64,000 nucleotides of DNA from Terriglobales bacterium. GTDB taxonomy: Bacteria > Acidobacteriota > Terriglobia > Terriglobales > Acidobacteriaceae. Position 1 is the first letter of the stretch. Each line of letters opens with the position of its first letter. Under the pieces are notes generated by a model that was not told where the DNA came from, searched no databases, and worked only from the letters and a program-made list of their open reading frames with translations. The position numbers were made by a program, and so were the translations under genes. Positions 8,137 through 15,278 of the stretch are shown in pieces. Location: contig DATMXP010000024.1 of NCBI GenBank assembly GCA_035561515.1, forward strand, positions 1 to 64,000. Direction: 5' to 3'.

Positions 8137-8850
8137 TTAATCACCTTCTACCTGGCTTAACTGCATCGGACGGCTCAACTCCAGGACGATCTCCGTTCCG
8201 GAGGGCAGGATGGCCGATTTGGTTTTCGTGAGCCAATGGACAACGGCTGCGCCGGCGCCAATCGTCGCGCCAATCAGCATCCCCTTGCCACCACCGGCCG
8301 CTACGCCAATGCCCGCGCCGACGCCGGCAGCCGCAGCCGTTTCGATCTTGTCAGTGCGATCGAAACCGTCGGCCTTGATCTCGCCTTCGTCATTTACGTC
8401 AACCGCCGGACGGTTCGAGGTATCCACGACGACGGCCGTCAACCGATACTGCTTGCCGTCGGGTAACGTCACAAGGCGCGGGAGCAGATCTAGCGTTCCT
8501 GTTCCCCGGATGCGGCGCGACTCTTCGGCCTTCGCAACATCACCTTCGACGGCGGAACCCACCGGAATTACGATCTTGCCATTCAGCCTGACTGGTTCCA
8601 CCACACGGCCGCCGAAGCGATCTCCGCGTTTGCTGGTGAAAGAGGCGAGCGTGGTTTCGAGCTTCATCTTGATGGCAGTGCCGACCGGAAGTGCCCATTC
8701 GCCATTGGATCGTGCAGTCGGCGTTAACGCCTGTTGCGTGGTTTGCGACTTGTGAGGAACGGCAGCGGACGGCTTGTTGTCCGCAATCTGCTGTTGAGCC
8801 ATGGCACCGGAAACCAGCGCCAACGTAAGCAGTGCAGCGTACTTCTTCAT
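8137..8850 (-). CDS. Exported protein with glycine-zipper helix, paralogue of 37071-37772
   Basis: A 237-aa protein with a signal peptide (MKKYAALLTLALVSGAMAQ). A beta-rich domain (about 50-150) carries LPVGTAIKMKLETTLASF, SKRGDRF and VIPVGSAVEGDV, a pattern like the TrbI/VirB10-type barrel. A Gly/Ala-rich zipper (about 172-205) follows, then a short strand ending LPSGTEIVLELSRPM. The paralogue in this window has the same order. The zipper suggests insertion into or packing against a membrane; the role is unknown. AAAGGAG lies before the ATG. The selenoprotein gene ends 25 nt upstream on the same strand, so the two may share a transcript. Confidence 0.7.
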   Translation of the reverse strand: MKKYAALLTLALVSGAMAQQQIADNKPSAAVPHKSQTTQQALTPTARSNGEWALPVGTAIKMKLETTLASFTSKRGDRFGGRVVEPVRLNGKIVIPVGSAVEGDVAKAEESRRIRGTGTLDLLPRLVTLPDGKQYRLTAVVVDTSNRPAVDVNDEGEIKADGFDRTDKIETAAAAGVGAGIGVAAGGGKGMLIGATIGAGAAVVHWLTKTKSAILPSGTEIVLELSRPMQLSQVEGD

Positions 8851-8875
8851 GCAGGCTCCTTTCGAAGCGGGGGAA

Positions 8876-9379
8876 TCATTCGTTCGCAGCCCGTTTCAAA
8901 GCGTCTAAGACTTCTTCCACCGGCGCACGGTCGGTCTGACTGGCGCCGACATACAAGTAACGAACCTTCTGGTCGCGCCCGATGACAAACGTTGCAGGAC
9001 GCGCGATGTTAATGGCATCCACTCCCAACCGGTGGTAAACGCCATAGGCCTTGGTTACAGCACGGTCTTCGTCGAGTAGAAAAGGAAATGAGGCCGGATG
9101 TTCATCCAGGAATTTCGTTGGATTAAACATGCCATCCTTCTTCTCCGCTGCGATGTAGACGAGCGCGCCGCCAATTTCTTCAATGGTCTTTTTCCAGGGC
9201 TCCAACTGAGCCATGCGCTTTACGCAGTTCGGTCACCAGGTACCGCGCAAGAACTCGACGACAACGGGGCCTGACTCCAGAACTGTCCGCAGCGAAATCG
9301 CCTGAGGCATATTCGCCGCCAACAGCATGAATTCCGGAGCACGATCACCCACCTTCAACGTGCTACTTTCTCTTGCCAT
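8876..9379 (-). CDS. Selenocysteine-containing peroxiredoxin-like protein (AhpC/TSA family)
   Basis: Two open segments, 9377-9236 and 9232-8876, are separated only by an in-frame TGA (9233-9235). Read through, they give one 167-aa thioredoxin-fold protein: LKVGDRAPEF (start of AhpC/TSA), FLRGTW-U-PNC (46-52), then IGRDQKVRYLYVG near the end. In cysteine homologues this site is F-RG-WCP-C, so TGA stands exactly at the peroxidatic Cys, with C52 as resolving partner (UxxC). A hairpin of bacterial SECIS type follows the TGA (9198-9212). Function: thiol-dependent peroxide or disulfide reduction in the cytoplasm, since no signal peptide is seen. The start at 9379 opens the domain; an upstream in-frame ATG at 9439 is less likely. 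A pseudogene is the alternative, but both halves are intact. Confidence 0.85.
9198..9212 (-). promoter_or_regulatory. Bacterial SECIS hairpin of the selenoprotein gene
   Basis: Downstream of the TGA the coding strand folds as GGCTC-AGTTG-GAGCC: a 5-bp perfect stem and a 5-nt loop containing GU. Two more pairs close below after one mismatch. The loop G lies about 27 nt after the TGA, within the range used by SelB-bound elements. A second small stem-loop (TGCG-TAAAG-CGCA) lies between. Confidence 0.65.
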
Positions 9380-9492
9380 CCAGTGGACTGTAAAACAGGG
9401 GAGAAAACCGGACAATACCGGAAGAAACTGGGGAACCAAAAGAAGCAGCAGCGGGACGGATGAGTGGGACGAGAGGGCTCGAAAAAGAGTAA

Positions 9493-9514
9493 AGCCGCCG
9501 ATAGTTCGGCGGCT
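9493..9514 (-). terminator. Terminator after the LysM gene
   Basis: A perfect 9-bp stem AGCCGCCGA / TCGGCGGCT with a 4-nt loop. On the minus strand it is followed by TTACTCTTTTTC. It lies 18 nt past the LysM stop codon. Confidence 0.8.
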
Positions 9515-9532
9515 GCTGAGAGATGCGGTTTG

Positions 9533-9904
9533 CTAGGCGGCCGGAATTTTCAATTCCTGTCCGGCGCGAATCTTATCGGGATCGGCGATGTTGTTTGCCT
9601 TGGCGATTTTCATGTAGTCGTTCGTGTTTCCGTAGAACGACTTGCTGATCTTGGAGAGGCTATCACCGGATTTAACAACGTACATGGTTCCCTGCCCCAC
9701 GCTGATGTCGTGCTTCAGGTCGGCGAAGTTTGAATCGATCTTCTTGATCTCGTCCCACGCTTGATTTTTCAGGTGCTCGGTGGGCGCTGTCGCCGAGAGC
9801 ACGGCTTTTCCATTCTCGACGTGAAAGTGCTGAACCTGGAATCCGTGACCGGACATGAAGTCCGCTACGGGCTGGTATTTGTTCTTGAGTTCCTGATCAG
9901 TCAT
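9533..9904 (-). CDS. LysM-domain protein (Kbp/YgaU-like)
   Basis: A 123-aa protein. Residues about 1-65 form a BON-like alpha/beta region (VLSATAPTEHLKNQAWDEIKKID) and residues 74-122 form one LysM domain (YVVKSGDSLSKISKSFYGN ... DKIRAGQELKIPA). The order matches the small potassium-binding protein Kbp of enterobacteria, which is cytoplasmic. No signal peptide is seen here, so a cytoplasmic role is as likely as peptidoglycan binding. AAGGAG stands 8 nt before the ATG. Monocistronic, with its own terminator. Confidence 0.85.
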   Translation of the reverse strand: MTDQELKNKYQPVADFMSGHGFQVQHFHVENGKAVLSATAPTEHLKNQAWDEIKKIDSNFADLKHDISVGQGTMYVVKSGDSLSKISKSFYGNTNDYMKIAKANNIADPDKIRAGQELKIPAA

Positions 9905-10043
9905 TGCTCGGCTCCTTCTCTGGGTGGATGTGAGATGTTTTTGGAGTTTCGGAACTGAGACGGACTTACATTACCTGAGATCGCCCCAGATCGCACAAGG
10001 ATGCGCGAGGTTTTGCACAGGCGAAGAGATTCTTAGAGAAGCC

Positions 10044-10250
10044 TTAACGCGGTAAGCCGTAGGATTGCCAGAGTTTGAACCACGGACTGGAGGCCAGCGC
10101 CTGATCGTGCCGGCGATTGGCAGCTTCCCGGTCGGCAGGAGAAGACGGTCTGCCGTCGGGCAGTGCGAAAATGCGCTCCAGCCACTCTATTTCGGCGATG
10201 GTCTTTTCGGGATCCATATCCTGAACTGATCTTACCAGTTGGATGCACAT
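10044..10250 (-). CDS. Small hypothetical protein
   Basis: A 68-aa frame with balanced composition, EKTIAEIEWLERIFALPDGRPSS in the middle and a Trp-rich end (SPWFKLWQSYGLPR). No known domain. It overlaps the start of the divergent HTH gene by 12 nt, and neither ATG has a strong ribosome binding site. An internal Met at 10217 is an alternative start that would remove the overlap. It looks coding rather than random, but confidence is moderate. Confidence 0.45.
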   Translation of the reverse strand: MCIQLVRSVQDMDPEKTIAEIEWLERIFALPDGRPSSPADREAANRRHDQALASSPWFKLWQSYGLPR

Positions 10251-10571
10251 TCGAAGACGAGCAACTTACAAATTGATCGGTGCATATCTGTAAGGGTGAA
10301 GGAAAAGCGAGCTAATGAGGCATCTCGCCGACTCCGCGGCTGGCAGGAAATTGCGGCATTCCTTGGGCAGCCAGTCGAGGTGGCCCAACGATGGGGACGT
10401 TCAGGAATGCCGACTCGCCGGGAGGGTCGCTACGTGGTTGCTGACTCGGCTGAGCTAAGCCAATGGTTGGGTCGTGAGGCTCATCTTGCTGCTCCAGCAC
10501 AAATCGCTTCGGAGAGAAGCGACCTGATGGCGGATCTACGGAAGTCCCTGCAACTTAGAAAGCGCAAGTAA
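10239..10571 (+). CDS. Small HTH DNA-binding protein (excisionase/MerR-like)
   Basis: A 110-aa protein. Residues about 32-80 (LRGWQEIAAFLGQPVEVAQRW, GMPTRREGRYVVADSAELSQWL) match the short winged helix-turn-helix of the excisionase/MerR type, common in acidobacteria in front of or inside larger regulators. Here nothing follows but a basic tail (LRKSLQLRKRK). The start is uncertain: a GTG 18 codons in would avoid the overlap with the minus-strand gene. A role in DNA binding is likely; the target is unknown. Confidence 0.6.
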   Translation: MDAHSKTSNLQIDRCISVRVKEKRANEASRRLRGWQEIAAFLGQPVEVAQRWGRSGMPTRREGRYVVADSAELSQWLGREAHLAAPAQIASERSDLMADLRKSLQLRKRK

Positions 10572-10866
10572 CGCTGGAAACGTTTCGGCTGGCTGTGCAA
10601 GGGAGAGGGTCAGGTGCTTATGCCTGTGAAGAGCATCCCTATGTCACGTTCCGTATGCACCTGTCAGAGGCCATTAGGCAGAATTTAGCCGGAGCTGCTC
10701 GTTATAGACTGCCCTCCACCCCCGTCCCGCAAACAGCCCCTGCGTTTTCCAGTGCCACCTTCGCCAGCACAAAGAATAAAAATGAGAAGCGGAAACTGTT
10801 TCGCGATCAACCTTGCATTTCCGAGACTATCGAGGGCGTGCTCGACTTTGTCGAAGCAGAGAGAGT

Positions 10867-11646
10867 TCATGAGAAGCTTCTTAGGCCTGATTTGTTTTTC
10901 GTTCTGTGAAGAAGTCGACAGGAACCAAACGCCAACAGGCTTAGCACAAGCACCGCAATGCTGTTAGGTTCTGGAATGGCTCTGTAAATCCCGCTCGGCA
11001 ACTCCACAAATTCTGTGTGTGACCCGTAATTGGCGTACACATTGGCTCCGTCCAACAAAAACTCGCCCACGCACCCTTCATAAAGACATATCACCGTTCC
11101 GTAGACCTGACTTTCATTGTTAATCTTGAGCGGAACTGTGCCCATTATTCCAACCCCCATCCCGGGATATGGATCACCGTATCGCCAAAACGCGTACCGC
11201 ACCTGCTCAAGTAAAGAATTTAGGTCTTGCGGAACCCCTAGGGTCGATGAAAATCCATTCTGAATCGGCTCTGCTGACCGGTTCAGACGGCTATACCCAA
11301 CGTATTCACCTTTTGAATTAACAGACGTGGGATGTATCTGAACATCTGGGTCGTAGCCGAACTGGCTGACAGGCTTGAGATCGATGTATTGTTCCCCGTC
11401 GTAAAGAAATCCCCACATTGTCATCCTGTCATGTTCGAAGGTGTAGAGACTACAACGGATAAATATGCACTCTTCCTCGGTAAACTGGTGACTGTACGTT
11501 CCAACGCTATATCTCCCGCTAATTGCCGTTACGACGGTCGTTCCCGGAATGGCTCCGGGAAATTCCAGACTATCGGCATGTAATGAATCTACGAGAACGA
11601 AAGTAAGGAGAAGTACTACAGAGGACACCAGAACTCTTCGATGCAT
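10867..11646 (-). CDS. PEP-CTERM sorted exported protein
   Basis: A 259-aa protein with an N-terminal signal peptide (MHRRVLVSSVVLLLTFVLV, then DSLHADS) and a C-terminal PEP-CTERM signal: IPEP at about 231, a hydrophobic stretch, then a basic end (CRLLHRTKNK). Such proteins are processed by an exosortase and displayed outside the cell. The body contains repeated Gly/Tyr strands (DGEQYIDLKPVSQFGYDP, KINNESQVYGTVICLYEG), like the extracellular repeat proteins that report file-like beta units. No exosortase gene lies in the window. I placed the start at the Met of the signal peptide, 22 codons inside the longest frame. Confidence 0.75.
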   Translation of the reverse strand: MHRRVLVSSVVLLLTFVLVDSLHADSLEFPGAIPGTTVVTAISGRYSVGTYSHQFTEEECIFIRCSLYTFEHDRMTMWGFLYDGEQYIDLKPVSQFGYDPDVQIHPTSVNSKGEYVGYSRLNRSAEPIQNGFSSTLGVPQDLNSLLEQVRYAFWRYGDPYPGMGVGIMGTVPLKINNESQVYGTVICLYEGCVGEFLLDGANVYANYGSHTEFVELPSGIYRAIPEPNSIAVLVLSLLAFGSCRLLHRTKNKSGLRSFS

Positions 11647-11850
11647 GGACGTTCTCCAGTTCACATTTCTGGAGTTCTCGGGGAGGGAGACACCGCTAAC
11701 GTTAGCAGCCACGGAAAGAACTCACAACTCAATTCCAACAGCTAATAGCGGTACACCGGGACAACAACAGTTCCATTCTGGAACAGCACCGCCTTCCTTT
11801 CGGGCCGTCCGGTATTGATTCCTTATCTTTGGGCATATAATGCGGGCGAA

Positions 11851-13050
11851 ATGACCTCCAACGTTAGCCAGGAAATTCTCGCATTGTCGGAGTACTTCGC
11901 CTCGATTAAAGACGAGTTCAAATCAACCTACGACGCTCAGTTGCGCCCGAATCCCTTCAGCAGGATCTTAATCTTTTTCGATTTCTGCTTGGTCTTCTCG
12001 ATTATCCCTATTTCTCCAATCCCGGTATGGTGGCTTTGCTCCAAACGGTTGTTGTCACTCACCATAGCTGGCTGGACTCTCCCAGTTCGCTCCTTCTTTT
12101 TCTGGTGGGTTACTTTTGTCGTGCTAGCTGGAGTTGGGGTTTTCGTTTTGAGCAAACTCTCAAATTCCAGGCGGCCCTCTGAAGATGATCTTTCCCTGCC
12201 TCAGATGCGTTTTGCCCTATCATTTGCATGTGCCGACGAACTGTCGGATTATCAGAAGAATCGCAGGGAATCGCACGTTCAGCGCGCGCTGAAGTACGAG
12301 CGGCGCCTTTATAACGTATGGCCGCACTTGTTTCATCCCGAGCGTCACGACGAAGCGGCATTGGATTCGGTTTTGGAGTACAGTGCACAACGCTTTCCTT
12401 CTCTTTTTCTGGCTAGCTACAGACGCTTCGCTTGGTTCAGGCTCGACCCGGACACCGAGAAGATAATGACGGCTCTCGCAGAATTTCATAGCAAGACCCG
12501 AGACCGAATAGCAGATAAGAAAGACTTAGGCACGGTCGTTGAAGCCTTTCAGAACCTGGCATTGTACTTTTTTTCCGAAATTCCTGAGAAGCAGGACAAC
12601 GATCCCAATTTACCTAACAACTCCGCTGCAATCGGGAAATCGGCATTACTCAAGCTTTCACACACACTCGAGTTATTGCCTCCTTACTCCCGTGAGCTTC
12701 TGCCAGCCACAGCTAAGGAGAAGATCACGTCGAAAGTCACCGCTCGTTTGGCTGCTTTCACGGGAGTCTTTGCACACTCAAATTTGTTCGTGTGCTACCT
12801 CGTCTGGGTGATATTCCTGAGTTTCCTAGTTATTGGAGCAGTGTTGCTTGGCAGGCACTATTTCCCTACGGTTGAGATGGATTCAACACTATTGTCTCTC
12901 GTTATTGGAACGCCGATGCTTGGTGCTGGCGGTATGGCAGTGCTCTCACGACAAAAACGCTTATCATCGACCTCGGGACTTCATTGGAACGATGATGCTC
13001 GGGTGCATCTTAGCGGCAAGATTGAAAGATCAGGTCAGAAGAACAGCTAG
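11851..13050 (+). CDS. Hypothetical membrane protein
   Basis: A protein of about 399 aa that I do not recognise. Two transmembrane helices near the N-terminus (LIFFDFCLVFSIIPISP... and FFFWWVTFVVLAGVGVFVLS) are followed by a soluble, mostly helical region of about 200 residues with many charged residues, then two C-terminal helices (LFVCYLVWVIFLSFLVIGAV and LLSLVIGTPMLGAGGMAVLS). The start was set at the Met before TSNVSQEIL; the longer frame from 11815 lacks a ribosome binding site. The base composition is more AT-rich than in its neighbours, which may mean recent acquisition. The PEP-CTERM gene upstream is divergent. Confidence 0.6.
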   Translation: MTSNVSQEILALSEYFASIKDEFKSTYDAQLRPNPFSRILIFFDFCLVFSIIPISPIPVWWLCSKRLLSLTIAGWTLPVRSFFFWWVTFVVLAGVGVFVLSKLSNSRRPSEDDLSLPQMRFALSFACADELSDYQKNRRESHVQRALKYERRLYNVWPHLFHPERHDEAALDSVLEYSAQRFPSLFLASYRRFAWFRLDPDTEKIMTALAEFHSKTRDRIADKKDLGTVVEAFQNLALYFFSEIPEKQDNDPNLPNNSAAIGKSALLKLSHTLELLPPYSRELLPATAKEKITSKVTARLAAFTGVFAHSNLFVCYLVWVIFLSFLVIGAVLLGRHYFPTVEMDSTLLSLVIGTPMLGAGGMAVLSRQKRLSSTSGLHWNDDARVHLSGKIERSGQKNS

Positions 13051-13223
13051 CCAACCTGTGGTTGCGCGAGAGCTCGGTATGTGTGATCACTGATTCTGTA
13101 GGCGCGGTCGCCGGGTGGTGCTTCGTTTCCCGGTTTGGCAGCTTCAAGAAGCCGCTGTAGTTTGGTCCGTGCGCGAAGACACAGTTCCTCAATTTCCTCT
13201 GCGAGTGCCGTCTCGGCTTTCAG
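13047..13223 (-). CDS. Possible small protein or 3' gene remnant without ATG
   Basis: A 58-codon frame whose product is strongly helical and charged (ETALAEEIEELCLRART, KLQRLLEAAKPGNEAPPGDR, AYRISDHTYRALAQPQVG). It follows an in-frame stop and has no ATG, GTG or TTG at its head; the first usable codon is CTG. Composition looks coding, so it may be the surviving 3' end of a truncated gene. Its stop overlaps the end of the convergent membrane-protein gene by a few bases. Confidence 0.3.
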   Translation of the reverse strand: MKAETALAEEIEELCLRARTKLQRLLEAAKPGNEAPPGDRAYRISDHTYRALAQPQVG

Positions 13224-13353
13224 GAATTAGGTTCAGCATAACAAGCTGAGGCGGAACATCAGCTTGGGCATGGTCGAGCAGTTCAAGGAAGTAGCAGTGA
13301 GCGTCGGCCAACCAACCCCTGTGAACTTACCGGCCTGAACGCATCGGCGTGGC

Positions 13354-13442
13354 TGGTGCCCGGAGGGGGACTTGAACCCCCACAGACCTTTCGGTCCTGC
13401 GGATTTTAAGTCCGCTGCGTCTGCCAATTTCGCCATCCGGGC
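13354..13442 (-). tRNA. tRNA-Leu (UAA)
   Basis: Complete 89-nt class II tRNA with encoded CCA. Acceptor GCCCGGA pairs with TCCGGGC, the anticodon stem-loop is GCGGA-CTTAAAA-TCCGC (anticodon TAA), the long variable arm is GGACC-GAAA-GGTC, and the T-arm is GGGGG-TTCAAGT-CCCCC. Confidence 0.95.
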
Positions 13443-13480
13443 GGGAACAGGCGTATGTTTAGTATCGCATAGAGCGACAG

Positions 13481-14476
13481 CTAGATTGCCCAGCGAAGCA
13501 ACGTCGCACCGACGGTAAATCCTGCTCCGACTGCGGCCACCAGCACTAAATCGCCCTTCTTCAACTTCCCTTCTTCGATTGCCGTGTTCATGGCCAGTGG
13601 AATCGTACCGGAGGTCGTGTTGCCGAAGCGATCTATGTTTACGATCACTTTTTCCTTCGCCAGTCCAACGCGGTCGGCCGTGGCCTTGATGATGCGCAAG
13701 TTCGCCTGGTGCGGGATGAAGCAATCGACGTCCTTGCCACTGAGACCATTCCGCTTCAGCAGGTTCTCGCAGACTTCGGCCATCTTGCGAACTGCAAACT
13801 TAAAGACAGCCTGACCGTCCTGATGGACGTAATGCATCTTCTTGTCGACCGTTTCGTGGGTCGGCGGATTCAGGCTTCCGCCGCCCGGCATGAAGAGCGA
13901 GCATGCGCCTGATCCGTCCACTTCGTGAATGAAGTCGAAGATATCGACGCTTTCCTCTTCGCTCGGTTCGAGGATTACGGCACCGGCTCCGTCACCAAAG
14001 ATGACACAGGTGGCGCGATCGGTGTAGTCGATGACCGACGACATGGTGTCGGAACCGATCACCATCACCTTCTTATGTGTGCCCGCTTTCACGAACTGGG
14101 TCCCCACTTGCAGGGCATAAACGAAAGACGAACAGGCGGCGATGAGATCGAAGCCCCAAATATTCTTCGCGCCCAGCCGGTCCTGCACGAGGCAGGCGGT
14201 GGAAGGAAACATCATGTCCGGCGTGACCGTGGCGACGATGATGGCGTCGAGATCGCTCGCCTCGATACCGCGCTTCGCGAGCGCAATCTTGGCAGCTTCG
14301 GTAGCCATGTGGCTGGTGGCCATGCCTTTATCCACGAGATGCCGTTCGCGGATACCGGTGCGCTCAAGGATCCACTCGTTGGTGGTATCCACCATCTTTT
14401 CAAGGTCGTAATTCGAAAGGATGCGCGGAGGAACAAAGGTCCCCAGCGAAGAAATCTTCACGCGGACATTACTCAA
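13481..14476 (-). CDS. fabH: Beta-ketoacyl-ACP synthase III
   Basis: A 331-aa condensing enzyme that starts fatty-acid synthesis by joining an acyl-CoA primer to malonyl-ACP in the cytoplasm. The Cys-His-Asn triad is present: C115 in [13 protein letters not shown]256 in [11 protein letters not shown] and N286 in [10 protein letters not shown]. The Gly-rich end [17 protein letters not shown] is typical. Length equals the family norm. Start is TTG at 14476 with AGGAGT at a good distance. It is a single gene upstream of tRNA-Leu; no other fab gene is in the window. Confidence 0.95.
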   Translation of the reverse strand: MSNVRVKISSLGTFVPPRILSNYDLEKMVDTTNEWILERTGIRERHLVDKGMATSHMATEAAKIALAKRGIEASDLDAIIVATVTPDMMFPSTACLVQDRLGAKNIWGFDLIAACSSFVYALQVGTQFVKAGTHKKVMVIGSDTMSSVIDYTDRATCVIFGDGAGAVILEPSEEESVDIFDFIHEVDGSGACSLFMPGGGSLNPPTHETVDKKMHYVHQDGQAVFKFAVRKMAEVCENLLKRNGLSGKDVDCFIPHQANLRIIKATADRVGLAKEKVIVNIDRFGNTTSGTIPLAMNTAIEEGKLKKGDLVLVAAVGAGFTVGATLLRWAI

Positions 14477-14597
14477 TGGGATGACTCCTGTATGACGTAA
14501 TTCGTTATTGTGCGTGATTCAGAGCAGAAATGTCTATGAAGTATGAACAGGAGTGCCGGATTGTATAAGCGTAACTTTGATGGATAAGGCGTTCAGT

Positions 14598-14975
14598 CTA
14601 GGGTTTCGCGTCTTCGGTTGAAACATCGGGTGCAACATCGAGGAAGCGGAAATTCGAAGCTGCCGTGCAAGTCCGTTGGCCCGCGGTGCGGGTTTCGTCC
14701 GAAGTACGGCTGCGGCGCTTAACGACGATGCTGTTCATGGTGTAACAGGTGTCGTTGCCGCCAAGAGGGGTTCCGGGCCCCGCACTACCGGAGCGAAGAC
14801 GAAGGTGCTTTCTGAGAAGCCCCTGAGGCGGCAAGGTGAACTGGCGCTGTCGAAATTGAGGCAGGCGCAGCTCGGCCATCTCGGTTCTCGCAGTATTTTT
14901 GGTTTCGGGGTTGGCGTTCTGTGCCGCAAGGGGTAGCGCAAAGGCGAGCGAGAGGACCACAGGCAGGAGCCGCAT
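14598..14975 (-). CDS. Small exported protein, unknown
   Basis: A 125-aa protein with a clear signal peptide (MRLLPVVLSLAFALPLAAQ). The mature part is basic, with a central Pro/Arg-rich region and a C-terminal segment bearing two Cys (DTCYTMNSIVVKRR ... RTCTAASNFRFLDV) that may form a disulfide. GGGAGAAAAGCT precedes the ATG. Family not recognised. Its promoter region adjoins the SRP RNA. Confidence 0.6.
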   Translation of the reverse strand: MRLLPVVLSLAFALPLAAQNANPETKNTARTEMAELRLPQFRQRQFTLPPQGLLRKHLRLRSGSAGPGTPLGGNDTCYTMNSIVVKRRSRTSDETRTAGQRTCTAASNFRFLDVAPDVSTEDAKP

Positions 14976-15065
14976 AGCTTTTCTCCCAGGCGGGATTATG
15001 GCTCCGCATTCTCCGCAAATTCAAGGACACAGGGACGAGTTGCCCAGGCTGGCGGACACAAAAAT

Positions 15066-15172
15066 AGCCGGGCACCGGCTACCCCACTGCACAAGCAAGA
15101 GCTCGTTACCGTTGCTTCCTTCCGGACCTGGCGGGGTTGGCGAGAATGCTTCGCGTGGGACCGATGCCCGAC
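15066..15172 (-). ncRNA. ffs: Signal recognition particle RNA, small bacterial type (4.5S)
   Basis: The minus strand contains the highly conserved apical core GCCAGGTCCGGAAGGAAGCA. The flanks pair as expected: GGGCATCGGTCCC near the 5' end with GGGTAGCCGGTGCCC near the 3' end, giving a single long hairpin of about 105 nt. The 3' end runs into CTATTTTTG, a probable terminator. It binds Ffh for co-translational targeting of membrane proteins. Exact ends are approximate. Confidence 0.92.
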
Positions 15173-15278
15173 ACTTTCAAATATAGCATGCCGCAGATGA
15201 TGTAAGGCCCGGCGTGGATCGGCGCAACACGAGCACTACGCCGAAAAGCGTGACCGCCACGTTCAATCAATAGATAAT

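Noticed and set aside
9233..9439. Reading the TGA at 9233-9235 as an ordinary stop, giving two genes
   Set aside because: Neither half alone is a complete thioredoxin fold, the TGA is exactly at the catalytic Cys site, and a SECIS-like hairpin follows.
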